From: a virus
DNA: 23,287 nt
Direction: 5' to 3' (one strand)
Virus record (IMG/VR): IMGVR_UViG_3300023109_000147
Location: 1 to 23,287 of that record
A model generated the notes under the pieces. The model was not told the DNA's origin and ran no database searches. It was given only the letters and a program-made list of their open reading frames with translations. Position numbers and translations under genes: made by a program. Of the stretch, positions 8,578 through 16,577 are shown piece after piece (position 1 is the stretch's first letter; each line of letters begins with the position of its first letter).

Positions 8578-10929
8578 ATGGGAACATTTCCAAATTTTTC
8601 AAATATTATAGGTTACGCTCAAGAGAAATTAGTCGGCCGTAAAAATAGCCCCTATGCAATATCTAAATTAAATGCATGGGTAAGAGTAACATCTGGTGTC
8701 TCATCTGAAACAGCAGATGGTTTAACAATAGTATCTAATCCAAATTTTAAATTATTTGCAGCTGCTGGTATTTCTTCAATCTATGGAAATGATAAACAAA
8801 GTGGTACAATTGGTAAAACTTGGAAAGGTGCCGCAGTAAACCCATCAGTAGGACAAGGATATAGACCATCTCCTATAATTGAATCAATTGAGATTGATGA
8901 GGGTGCTGGTAATTTAAGTAGAAAGGCAAACTTTCAAATAAAATGTTTCTCAAAAGAACAAATGGAGTTAGTAACTCAGTATTTCCAAGAACCAGGATTT
9001 AGTATTTTTTTAGAATGGGGATGGAATACTGATGATGGGGTTAAAGGTATTGTAAAAGAACTTACCGCAGATGCTATTTCTAACTTTAATAATTTTACAA
9101 ACGTAAATGAACGAAGAGCATTAGGTAAAGGTGAGTATGATAATTATTTAGGATTTATAACAGGTGGTGGTTTAACAACTGAAGGTGATACATGGACTGT
9201 TGGAGTTAATTGTACGGGTTTTACAGAATTACCATCTTATTTGGTAAATGGTGATAATGCTGGTGCTAAAAAGGAGGAAAAGCCTAAACCAGAAAGTGAT
9301 TATAGTAATCTAAGTGGTAAATACTTGGATTTAGGAAAAAAAAGGTGGATGTTTTGTTTCAATGCACTACCATCTAGTAGAAAAACCCCTGAAATTAAAT
9401 CATTAGAAAGTAAAAATGATTTTTCACTTAGCAAAGTTCCTATTGCAAATATAGTAAACTACATAAATTTTGACCCAAGAATAGCTGATAAAGTAAATAA
9501 AAACGCCGATGGAACTATGCTTAGTAGATTTTTTAATGTTGGTGGTGGAACACAAACGGACAGTGAAGGGAACAGTAAAAGAATTGAAATAGTACCAGGA
9601 ACTCCATTAACTGATGAAAATAAATTCATTAGATTTGGTACTTTGATGAGAATAATAAATCAAAGAGAATTAAAAAGTTTAAAACTTGGTTCAAATAATA
9701 ATGTTTCTATGATATTACACTCTTCGGATTGTGTATGTTCGGCATTTAAAAATATGTTTAGTACAGATAAAAGTAAATTATTTATACCAAATAAAGCAGT
9801 ACCTAAGTTTGATTTTATAGCTGCAAGAAACTCAGAAGAAAGATTAAATGCAATTCCAGAAAAAACTACCGATTGTTCAATAGACGGTAAGAATGGTTTA
9901 AATATAGCATTTCCATATGAAGGAGATATTATAAGTGGCTCCATACAAAACGGCCCTGCTGCAAATCACAGTGTAGATTTTTCAAACACATTAAAGAAGG
10001 ATGCTGGTACATGGGGGTTATTGGATGATTTATATGTAAATTTTGATTTTGCTGCTAGAATTTTGGATAGTACAAATATAACTATAAAAGATGCGGTGTA
10101 TCAAATACTAAATGGAATGTCATCTGCAGTTAATGATTTATGGAATTTTCAAATATTGGAAACTCAAGCTACAAACACAATTGAAATAGATGGTGTTAAA
10201 ATAAAAAAAGGTGATAGTATTGTTTCGATAAAAGAAGTAAACTTTACACCAAAAGGAGAACCACCTGAAGTTTTTAAATTTAGTTTACTTGGTACTGATT
10301 CGATTTTTAAAGATGCATCTTTAAAATTGGATATAAGTGGGGCAAAGATGAATCAAGTTATTGGAAGTAGATTAAATATAAAATCAAATAAAGAAACTCA
10401 ACCAAATGTTGGAAGATTAAATGCAATTGGTCTTAAAGATAAGATTTTATACGAGGTTTACAGAAAAGCAGAAGAAGCAGATAACACCAAAGATGAATCC
10501 GAAAAAAACGAAACGGAAGTTGAACAACTTAAAGAAGCTAATTTCTTAAACTTTATAGGTAAATTAGGACAATACCCCAAAGTACATATCAGAAACTTCA
10601 AAAGATTTAAATCTGACACAGTAATAAATGGGTCATTTGATGTTAATAAGACTTTATACGTTGCATCATATGATGATAAACAACTTCTAAAGTTAGCAAA
10701 GGGTGATATCAAAAGTTATAGTGATATGTCTCCGTTACTACCAATTGAGTTTACGTTTACTATTCATGGTATTAGTGGTATAAAGCGAGGGGATAAGTTT
10801 GGTGTAATCGGAATCCCTAAAAAATATGATGGTGGATTTTTTCAAGTACTTGGTGTAAAGCATACAATACAAGGAATGGAGTGGACTACTGAGGTGACCG
10901 GTGGATATAGAAACACAAAAGGATTTTAA
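8578..10929 (+). CDS. Baseplate hub protein (gp27/gpD-like)
   Basis: 783 residues. An early domain (about 100-150) reads ESIEIDEGAGNLSRKANFQ and then EPGFSIFLEWGWN, a pattern known from large hub proteins. The last 50 residues include GIKRGDKFGVIGIP, FFQVLGVKHTI and W-T-T-E-V, the closing module of tail hub proteins of the gp27/gpD/VgrG-base fold (a GDxF turn, then a V-x-H-x-I strand and a W-x-T strand). Together with the LysM gene just upstream this gives the order tape measure, LysM, hub seen in XkdO-XkdP-XkdQ and in P2-like tails. The protein is about twice the length of T4 gp27 (391), so it probably carries inserted domains. I saw no lysozyme domain of the gp5 kind. It starts behind AATAACAGTT. 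Confidence 0.75.
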   Translation: MGTFPNFSNIIGYAQEKLVGRKNSPYAISKLNAWVRVTSGVSSETADGLTIVSNPNFKLFAAAGISSIYGNDKQSGTIGKTWKGAAVNPSVGQGYRPSPIIESIEIDEGAGNLSRKANFQIKCFSKEQMELVTQYFQEPGFSIFLEWGWNTDDGVKGIVKELTADAISNFNNFTNVNERRALGKGEYDNYLGFITGGGLTTEGDTWTVGVNCTGFTELPSYLVNGDNAGAKKEEKPKPESDYSNLSGKYLDLGKKRWMFCFNALPSSRKTPEIKSLESKNDFSLSKVPIANIVNYINFDPRIADKVNKNADGTMLSRFFNVGGGTQTDSEGNSKRIEIVPGTPLTDENKFIRFGTLMRIINQRELKSLKLGSNNNVSMILHSSDCVCSAFKNMFSTDKSKLFIPNKAVPKFDFIAARNSEERLNAIPEKTTDCSIDGKNGLNIAFPYEGDIISGSIQNGPAANHSVDFSNTLKKDAGTWGLLDDLYVNFDFAARILDSTNITIKDAVYQILNGMSSAVNDLWNFQILETQATNTIEIDGVKIKKGDSIVSIKEVNFTPKGEPPEVFKFSLLGTDSIFKDASLKLDISGAKMNQVIGSRLNIKSNKETQPNVGRLNAIGLKDKILYEVYRKAEEADNTKDESEKNETEVEQLKEANFLNFIGKLGQYPKVHIRNFKRFKSDTVINGSFDVNKTLYVASYDDKQLLKLAKGDIKSYSDMSPLLPIEFTFTIHGISGIKRGDKFGVIGIPKKYDGGFFQVLGVKHTIQGMEWTTEVTGGYRNTKGF

Positions 10930-10931
10930 AT

Positions 10932-11282
10932 ATGAATATAGATAGATATAAACAACTTTTAAAATCATCTGATTATGATGAAATAAACATCTCATCAGAA
11001 ATACCATCTATAACAAAAACTCAGTATAAGCGAGGGTATATTGAACGTAGTTTTATTCAAAAATCAAATGATACTTCCTCTAATATATTTGAAGTTACAA
11101 CTGATGACGCTGGTTCATATTCACAAAACCCATTTTATATTTCTGTTACATTAGACTGGAGATTGACTGGAGACCCCATCGATGTAAAGAAATCCAATAC
11201 AGAATCATTAAGAATAGCATCTAAGACTATTCCTAAGATTTCATTATACTTACCAAATCTTTTACAATTTCATAAGAAATAA
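10932..11282 (+). CDS. Unknown small protein ending the tail/baseplate operon
   Basis: 116 residues. A charged N-terminus is followed by a beta-rich middle (YIERSFIQKSND, PFYISVTLDWRLTG) and an ending of ISLYLPNLLQFHKK. No enzyme motif, membrane segment or signal peptide is seen. The gene begins two bases after the hub stop and is the last gene before a possible terminator and a host-type promoter. It is therefore almost certainly co-transcribed with the tail genes, and a minor virion or assembly role is the simplest guess. I do not recognise the family. Confidence 0.75.
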   Translation: MNIDRYKQLLKSSDYDEINISSEIPSITKTQYKRGYIERSFIQKSNDTSSNIFEVTTDDAGSYSQNPFYISVTLDWRLTGDPIDVKKSNTESLRIASKTIPKISLYLPNLLQFHKK

Positions 11283-11304
11283 TTTGGTTATTCCAATTAT
11301 TTTT
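11279..11304 (+). terminator. Possible terminator at end of tail operon, overlapping next promoter
   Basis: An 8-bp AT-rich stem with one bulged T (ATAATT-t-GG at 11279-11287, CCAATTAT at 11293-11300), loop TTATT, is followed by TTTT. It includes the TAA stop of the previous gene and the -33 TTG of the following promoter. The hairpin is weak, mostly A-T pairs. Confidence 0.35.
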
Positions 11305-11314
11305 CTTATATTTG
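11284..11314 (+). promoter_or_regulatory. Host-type (Bacteroidetes) promoter before DNA polymerase
   Basis: TTG (11284-11286), exactly 20 nt, then TATATTTG (11307-11314). This fits the known Bacteroidetes consensus of TTG at -33 and TAnnTTTG at -7. Only four bases separate the box from the ATG at 11319, so the transcript would begin at or next to the start codon. Confidence 0.75.
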
Positions 11315-11318
11315 TTAG

Positions 11319-12587
11319 ATGGTTGTAGTAGAATCTAATAAAGAGATAGAACATTTCATGCAAATGTGGGAGAATAATCCTTCCATAGTTGTACCGATAT
11401 GGTGTGATTTGGAAAAACATCCAATGAACAATAACCTTGCGTTCTTATTCGTAAGGGTGGAAAAAACTGACTTTATTCTCATATACAATCATATTGATGG
11501 GAAATCTCATCATTTAGACCTCTCAACCTCCACACAACCAAAATGGGTATGGAATAAGAAGGGTTTACTACAAACTGATACAAATATACAAAATATTTTT
11601 GATATATCCAATTATAACTTCTTTGAAGGTGGTAAACTTATACCCGATGAGGTACAAAATCAATCATTTATCTCACATTATACCCGAATGGGTGTAAGAG
11701 AAAACTTAGGAAAGATTGCACCTTTGATGAAATGGAATGAATATCTTAAATCATTTATTGATAAGTTTAATCTTCCTACTCCTTCTAAAAGTTGGATTGA
11801 TGATACGATGATTCCTCTTTTATCAGATATTGAACGATATGGTTGCCGCGTCGATGAGAAAAAATTTATTGATAGGTATCCCAATGCTACTAAACATCTA
11901 AAAGGTAATACCCTTTATACCGAATATAACCCATATACAGTCACTTCAAGACCCTCAAATAGGTTTGGTGGTATAAACTTTAGTGCTCTTAATAAAAAAG
12001 ATGGTACAAGAGAAGTATTTGTTCCCAAAGAAGGTCATATATTCCTTCAAATGGATTATGATGCATATCATCCCCGTATTATCGGTAAGTTGATTAAATA
12101 CGATTTGCCCAAAACATCGGTACACCAATGGTTGGCAGACCAATACGAAGTTGATTATAGTGAATCAAAAGGAATTACATTCCAATTACTATATGGTGGT
12201 ATACCTGAGGAGTTTGACTCTATTCCTTATTATAAGAAGGTTAGAGAGTACATTGAGGTGTTATGGAAGGAATCATCAAAGAAAGGGTACTTATCGACTC
12301 ACAATAGAGATATACCTCTTAGCTCGATAGAAGGTGTGAATCCACAAAAGGTGTTTAACTATCTACTTCAAGCAACTGAAACTGAATTGAATATGGGGAT
12401 AATGAAAAAGATGTTGGAGTTTATAAAGCAAACCGACATTGAGTTAACCTTATATACTTATGATTCGTTCTTATTTAGTTTTCCACTCGATACTCCAAAA
12501 GAACATGCACTTAAATTAAAAGAAATTGCAGAATCATTTGGATTTCCTATAAAGGTTGATTGGGGAACGGATTACTCAAAAATTTAA
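11319..12587 (+). CDS. Compact family A DNA polymerase
   Basis: 422 residues, far shorter than T7 polymerase (704) or Pol I. The palm is clear: TVTSRPSNRFGGINFS (207-222), motif A QMDYDAYHPRI (244-254, catalytic D246), motif B K284 with Y292-G293 seven residues later, and motif C Y381-D382-S383. The usual motif B Arg, four residues before the Lys, is Tyr280, and motif C reads YDS instead of HDE. Both metal-binding aspartates (D246, D382) are kept, so activity is possible. The first 130 residues look like a degenerate 3'-5' exonuclease domain: D30-L31-E32 could be its first motif, but I see no convincing second or third motif. The thumb region (about 150-205) is very short. It has its own host-type promoter, apart from the other replication genes at 18640-23287. 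The 5'-3' nuclease role is supplied by a separate FEN gene at 20842. Confidence 0.85.
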   Translation: MVVVESNKEIEHFMQMWENNPSIVVPIWCDLEKHPMNNNLAFLFVRVEKTDFILIYNHIDGKSHHLDLSTSTQPKWVWNKKGLLQTDTNIQNIFDISNYNFFEGGKLIPDEVQNQSFISHYTRMGVRENLGKIAPLMKWNEYLKSFIDKFNLPTPSKSWIDDTMIPLLSDIERYGCRVDEKKFIDRYPNATKHLKGNTLYTEYNPYTVTSRPSNRFGGINFSALNKKDGTREVFVPKEGHIFLQMDYDAYHPRIIGKLIKYDLPKTSVHQWLADQYEVDYSESKGITFQLLYGGIPEEFDSIPYYKKVREYIEVLWKESSKKGYLSTHNRDIPLSSIEGVNPQKVFNYLLQATETELNMGIMKKMLEFIKQTDIELTLYTYDSFLFSFPLDTPKEHALKLKEIAESFGFPIKVDWGTDYSKI

Positions 12588-12595
12588 TATTTATA
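12586..12595 (+). promoter_or_regulatory. L-class promoter box (AATATTTATA) before the large unknown gene
   Basis: The exact core overlaps the stop codon of the polymerase gene and lies 21 nt before the ATG at 12617. It supports that start over the in-frame ATG at 12560. Confidence 0.55.
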
Positions 12596-12616
12596 GGATA
12601 TAGGAATAATTACACT

Positions 12617-14677
12617 ATGGAGAGAAGAGAATTAATCAAAGAATTACTATCAGAGTTATCTTATCGTTCTAACGAAGGATACCCTATTTTAGATAACAAA
12701 GAACATATATCAATCCTTGCTGAGATATTAGATGAGTTTGGATTAGGTTCAATCAAAAACGAATTAATTGAAAATCTTTTAGAAGCAGAAGCCAAAAGTA
12801 AAACTGATGATTTATATAAAAACATCGGTGGTACTGGTTATGTACTTGCAAAAGATTATGATAAGTGGGAAAAGAATAAAGATGCATATACTGGTGACAA
12901 ATTCACTAAAGGTAAGGATGGTCAATATACAAAACAAGATGGGGATGGTACTGCCGATGATACTCCAAAAACAGGAACTGCAGTAGATGTTAATTCTGAT
13001 TATGCAAAGGCAGAGAGAGAAAGAGTGAAACGGGTAAATGGTAATGATAATAAAGAATCATCAAAAACAAAAAATAAATCATTATCAAATGTAAATACTC
13101 AATCAAGTGAAGTTTTTACAGAAACCGAAACAGGTATCAGTGATGAAGCATTTGCAAATGGTAAGGCAAAGCCAATATACAAAGATAAAAAAGACGAACT
13201 TAATGCATCTGATTTAGATGAGTATTTTAAATCTAATAAAATACCTAAAAAGTATCAAAAAGTAATTACAAGACTAATAAATACTCAAAACGGTAAACAA
13301 GAAATTACTGACTATATGACAGGTGTTGGTGCAGGTGTACTACCATCACAGGCTGGTGAAATATTAACAATGTCATCAATTGGTATGAGTGATGAAGAGT
13401 TTGAAGGATTTATGTCAACTCTTGAAAAACAAGTAGCTAAATACCCAAAAGGTACAAAGCCAATTATTACCAAAGAATGGCTCGAATCCGTAAGGCACGT
13501 AAGAACTGTTACAAATAAAAGATATGATTCACAGTTCGGTAAAGGTAATTGGGAAATTTCTAATGTAGCATGGGATGTTCCAGCTGAGTTTGAGGCATTA
13601 GGTAACGATAATTATAACGAAAATAAAGGATTCTCAAGTGATATGTACGTTAAAGTTAGTTCTAATGGTAAACCGGTGTTGGATGAAATTTCACTTAAAA
13701 AGGATTCTAATGCAAACATATATAATGGAGTTGTTACTGATATTAAAGAATGGTCAAGTAATGTACCAGACGCTGCAGATATTGCTAAATATAAAAAAGG
13801 TGAAATTGAACGACCAACTCAATATGGAAAGGATGCAGTAACTTTACAAGTTGATAGAAAAATTTTAACATCTGAATTGGTAATGAAAAACAAAGAGTTG
13901 AGAACAACTCTAAATGCATTAGGTGTTGTTTCGGGTAATGCAAAAGATGGGTACAAAGTTGAACCTAAAGCAGAGGAAATTATTAGTAAATTAGAATCAA
14001 TGCCAATCCCACCGCCAATTGATTTAGATAGGTTTAAAGAAACATTCGGAACTGGTGATAAAACAAGATTTAAGAAATATTTAATCATGCATGCCGCTGT
14101 ACAAAGAGCAAAAGAAATTTCTGAAGGAAATACCGAAAAAACCACTGCTAGTGAATTTTTAAATAATCATATTGGATATGAAAAGGGTGACGATGGGAAA
14201 TTTCCAGAGGGTTCAATTAAACGATATCAAAATGATACTATACAGTTTTTAGTAGAGGATGAAGAGGCAAAAGAAGGATGTTTAAATGCTTTGGCAGAAA
14301 AATTACCAATGAAAGCATTATTAGGAGGTGAAGAAAAAATGGCAATAGGTGGACTATCCGCAGACCCTAAAACTTTAAGTAGAGTTTTTGGTATTTCAAG
14401 TTATGACGATTTTAAGGCTGGATTAACAATGAAAGAAGATGAAGATGGTAATAATTTCCTTGTTTATGAATCAAAAGGACCACCTGCAAAATCAGTACCA
14501 ATTTCAATAGTTAAAGTAAGACAAAAAGGACAAGGGTATGCATCAAGTGTAGGGTTGGAATTTGAAATAGCACCTGAATTTGCACGTGCATTATATGATG
14601 CAAACAAAGAAGAGTATCCGCCGGAGCCGGAAATTTCTAAAAAAGAAAGAAGAAGACTTAAAGTAGATTCCAAATAA
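12617..14677 (+). CDS. Large phage protein of unknown function (686 aa)
   Basis: An ATG at 12560 is also in frame but would overlap the polymerase and lie upstream of the promoter box, so I take 12617. Residues 1-60 are helical and acidic. About 85-195 is low-complexity, rich in Lys/Asp/Thr/Ser, and looks disordered. About 195-680 seems folded. Within it, D342 followed by E357-I-S-L-K361 resembles the D...(E)xSLK pattern of PD-(D/E)XK-type nucleases, but the flanking core cannot be judged by eye. The C-terminus is basic (KKERRRLKVDSK). No membrane segment or signal peptide is seen. It is expressed from its own L-class box, like structural genes. Options are an internal virion protein delivered with DNA, a head or tail accessory protein, or a nuclease-like protein. 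I do not recognise a named family. Confidence 0.8.
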   Translation: MERRELIKELLSELSYRSNEGYPILDNKEHISILAEILDEFGLGSIKNELIENLLEAEAKSKTDDLYKNIGGTGYVLAKDYDKWEKNKDAYTGDKFTKGKDGQYTKQDGDGTADDTPKTGTAVDVNSDYAKAERERVKRVNGNDNKESSKTKNKSLSNVNTQSSEVFTETETGISDEAFANGKAKPIYKDKKDELNASDLDEYFKSNKIPKKYQKVITRLINTQNGKQEITDYMTGVGAGVLPSQAGEILTMSSIGMSDEEFEGFMSTLEKQVAKYPKGTKPIITKEWLESVRHVRTVTNKRYDSQFGKGNWEISNVAWDVPAEFEALGNDNYNENKGFSSDMYVKVSSNGKPVLDEISLKKDSNANIYNGVVTDIKEWSSNVPDAADIAKYKKGEIERPTQYGKDAVTLQVDRKILTSELVMKNKELRTTLNALGVVSGNAKDGYKVEPKAEEIISKLESMPIPPPIDLDRFKETFGTGDKTRFKKYLIMHAAVQRAKEISEGNTEKTTASEFLNNHIGYEKGDDGKFPEGSIKRYQNDTIQFLVEDEEAKEGCLNALAEKLPMKALLGGEEKMAIGGLSADPKTLSRVFGISSYDDFKAGLTMKEDEDGNNFLVYESKGPPAKSVPISIVKVRQKGQGYASSVGLEFEIAPEFARALYDANKEEYPPEPEISKKERRRLKVDSK

Positions 14678-14699
14678 ACCACCCCCAAATTTATTATTT

Positions 14700-14709
14700 G
14701 ATATTTATA
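14700..14709 (+). promoter_or_regulatory. L-class promoter box (GATATTTATA) before lysis/halogenase region
   Basis: The exact core ATATTTATA lies 28 nt before the ATG at 14738 and 22 nt after the preceding stop. No clear terminator is seen between here and 18410, so it may drive all six genes to the halogenase. Confidence 0.5.
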
Positions 14710-14737
14710 GGTGATTGAATAATTTTTAAGAAAAAAT

Positions 14738-15139
14738 ATGAAAACACAACTATTGTGTACATTTACTTCTAAGGATACTTTACAAAAGACTCTACAAGAT
14801 ATTAGAGAGACTTATGTGATAGTGTATAACTATATCTATATTTTACAGAATAAGTCAAATTTGGATGAATTGTATGTTACCTATAACATCAATACCGAGT
14901 TTAAACCTCCACATCCTTTAGAAGATACTATACTAATACACAGAAAAAAAGAGTCAAATACTTTATACACCATTAACGCACTAAACCAATTAGTTAGAGA
15001 AGAAAATGGTGGTGTATTAGATAAAACATTTATCATTGATTGGCAGAAATTTAGAAATTCAATAATACTCACAAATACAGAGGGTACTAAGCGTATTCAA
15101 ACTCGCATCTTTGAGGTTATCGAATTTAATCAAAAATAA
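14738..15139 (+). CDS. Conserved-looking phage protein, unknown function
   Basis: 133 residues. Starts MKTQLLCTFTSKDTL and has a central HRKKESNTLYTINALNQLV and a later DWQKFRNSIILTN. This pattern resembles, from memory, a small protein common in marine T4-like phages with no known role; I could not verify this. Mixed alpha/beta, soluble, no signal peptide and no catalytic motif that I can name. It is the first gene after the L-class box at 14700 and lies 10 bases before the lysis candidate, suggesting late expression. Confidence 0.75.
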   Translation: MKTQLLCTFTSKDTLQKTLQDIRETYVIVYNYIYILQNKSNLDELYVTYNINTEFKPPHPLEDTILIHRKKESNTLYTINALNQLVREENGGVLDKTFIIDWQKFRNSIILTNTEGTKRIQTRIFEVIEFNQK

Positions 15140-15149
15140 AAAATAAGAA

Positions 15150-15761
15150 ATGGCAAAATTCACAAGAGAACAAATCGAAGAAGCATTAAATTGTAATGGG
15201 TATAAATACTTTACAAGTGATAAAGGATATGATGTTAACATCGTTGGTATTAGAAATTCCGATACACATGGTGAAGTAACAAATAAATTTGATGATACTC
15301 TTACGATATCTTACAAAGATTCAGATGGAAAGTGGATTTATAATGAATATAAAGCAACAACTGACCCTGGTTCACATTGGGAAAAGAACTTATTGAACAA
15401 AGATGGTGTTGCAATTCTAAAACCAGGTCAATATAGAGGTTCTCATAAACTTGGATTACACCAAGGTAAATATGAGGCACTAAGACAGAAGTCACCTGTT
15501 AAAGTTTATAGAGATAATAACAAAGATGGTAAATATGATATGATTGAAGAGAATGTACAAGAAGGTATATTTGGAATCAATATTCATAAAGCTGGAAAGT
15601 TTGTAAATGGGTCAACTCAGATTGATAAATGGTCTGCAGGTTGTCAAGTATTCTCTAAGGAATCGGATTTCAACGAATTTATGGATGTTTGTAGAAAGGC
15701 TAGAGATATATGGGGAAACTCTTTCACATATACGTTGATAGAATCCAACGATATTTCGTAA
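15150..15761 (+). CDS. L,D-transpeptidase-like phage protein, possible endolysin
   Basis: 203 residues. The C-terminal half holds GINIHKAG (142-149) and KWSAGCQVF (160-168). The spacing His146 to Cys165, with S-A-G-C around the cysteine, is the pattern of YkuD-like L,D-transpeptidase or related cysteine peptidoglycan enzymes. A Ca-binding EF-hand/dockerin-like loop precedes it: D122, N124, D126-G127, D130, E133 (DNNKDGKYD). No signal peptide is present, so an endolysin would need a holin or other export; none is obvious in the window. It sits between late-type genes and the fibre-like gene, so it could instead be a virion-associated wall enzyme. Family-level call is fair; in vivo substrate and direction (hydrolysis or transpeptidation) are inference. 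Confidence 0.7.
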   Translation: MAKFTREQIEEALNCNGYKYFTSDKGYDVNIVGIRNSDTHGEVTNKFDDTLTISYKDSDGKWIYNEYKATTDPGSHWEKNLLNKDGVAILKPGQYRGSHKLGLHQGKYEALRQKSPVKVYRDNNKDGKYDMIEENVQEGIFGINIHKAGKFVNGSTQIDKWSAGCQVFSKESDFNEFMDVCRKARDIWGNSFTYTLIESNDIS

Positions 15762-15775
15762 AAAAATAAAAAGTT

Positions 15776-16324
15776 ATGACAATCACCTTATCAGGACAAA
15801 TTAGGTCAGGCGATATCAATAGGGAATTTGGTAGAGTATTCTCTAGCTATATGTCTATGTGGGATGCTAGAAATGGTAGATATGGTTCTATCAACACTCA
15901 ATCTGCAAGAAATCCTCTAAATGGAATTTCTAAAGCAAATAGTGGATATGCATTTTCAGATTGGTATGGGTATAGTCATAGCGCAAGAAGCGCTTCAATA
16001 GGATTGAAGCAACAAGAAAGATATGTTGATGCAGATACCAGAGCTTGGGAATTTAGATATGATGGAACTGCTTTATCTCAAAATTGGCAATGGGGAACTA
16101 CAAGTATAAGGAATTGGTTTTATGTTCCAATTGGTAATAGAATAGATGTTTATTTTGATAATGATATTAGTTGGGGTTCTAGTTGGTATTCCGCAACAAG
16201 ACAAATATATTCAAACCAAAGAGGATATTTATTAAACGTTTCCGAACGAGCATCAACTTATAGAAATTATAGTGGTTTATATGTTCAATCATCAGAACAA
16301 ATTACTATTTTCAATAACAGTTAA
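15776..16324 (+). CDS. Tail-fibre/virion-type protein, Trp/Tyr-rich
   Basis: 182 residues. The N-terminus ITLSGQIRSGDINREFGR followed by ISKANSGYAFSDWYG is the short module (SGQI..xDIN.E.G ... FsdfYG) seen at the start of many phage tail-fibre and other virion proteins. The rest is beta-rich with eight tryptophans (for example NWQWGTT, NWFYVPIG, SWGSSWYS), as expected of a compact receptor- or ligand-binding domain. No signal peptide is present. The leader AATAAAAAGTT directly before the ATG is identical to that of the small gene at 20603. It is followed by two small paralogues and a flavin halogenase, which makes its aromatic-rich surface of interest as a possible substrate; that link is speculation. 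Confidence 0.65.
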   Translation: MTITLSGQIRSGDINREFGRVFSSYMSMWDARNGRYGSINTQSARNPLNGISKANSGYAFSDWYGYSHSARSASIGLKQQERYVDADTRAWEFRYDGTALSQNWQWGTTSIRNWFYVPIGNRIDVYFDNDISWGSSWYSATRQIYSNQRGYLLNVSERASTYRNYSGLYVQSSEQITIFNNS

Positions 16325-16335
16325 AAAAAGTTATT

Positions 16336-16575
16336 ATGGCAAATCATTATTTTAAAGAAAACGATTCTTATTTTAAATTTGTAGATGAAACACATGAAGT
16401 AGTTTGTGTAACTACTAATTTTACAAACAAATGTATAGCAATTAGCTTTATTGAAGATAATGGATATTCGAATATAAAATCTGTATATACCGATGGAGCT
16501 GGTGAAATTATATCCGAAGAACTCTTTGATACAAAAAGAGATGAGGTAAAGGATTATATAAATGAAAATCTATAA
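16336..16575 (+). CDS. Small protein, paralogue A, unknown
   Basis: 79 residues. Shares with the next gene an N-terminal YFKF-x-D-(D/E) (residues 12-18) and a C-terminal IISE-x-L-(F/W)-(D/E)-x-K-(K/R)-x-E-(V/I)-K-x-YI-x2-(N/S)-L. Probably a small beta domain with a C-terminal helix. Soluble, acidic, no motif for catalysis. It lies 11 bases after the fibre-like gene and two bases before its paralogue. A fibre-associated or decoration role is a guess from position. Leader AAAAAAAGTTATT. Confidence 0.75.
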   Translation: MANHYFKENDSYFKFVDETHEVVCVTTNFTNKCIAISFIEDNGYSNIKSVYTDGAGEIISEELFDTKRDEVKDYINENL

Positions 16576-16577
16576 AA

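Noticed and set aside
12560-12616. Start of the large unknown gene at ATG 12560
   Set aside because: It would overlap the polymerase gene by 28 bases and lie upstream of the L-class box; the ATG at 12617 lies 21 nt after that box and begins a plausible helical N-terminus.
14684-14700. CAAAT/ATTTG mini-hairpin after the large unknown gene as a terminator
   Set aside because: Only a five-pair AT-rich stem without a T run after it; too weak to call.
15201-15208. TATAAATA on the plus strand as a T4-type late promoter
   Set aside because: The copy I found lies within a gene. The intergenic boxes are the reverse complement, so T4-type late promoters in the sense orientation are not supported.
15566-15573. 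TATATTTG inside the transpeptidase-like gene as another host-type promoter
   Set aside because: It lies in coding sequence with no downstream start nearby; a few chance copies are expected at this base composition.
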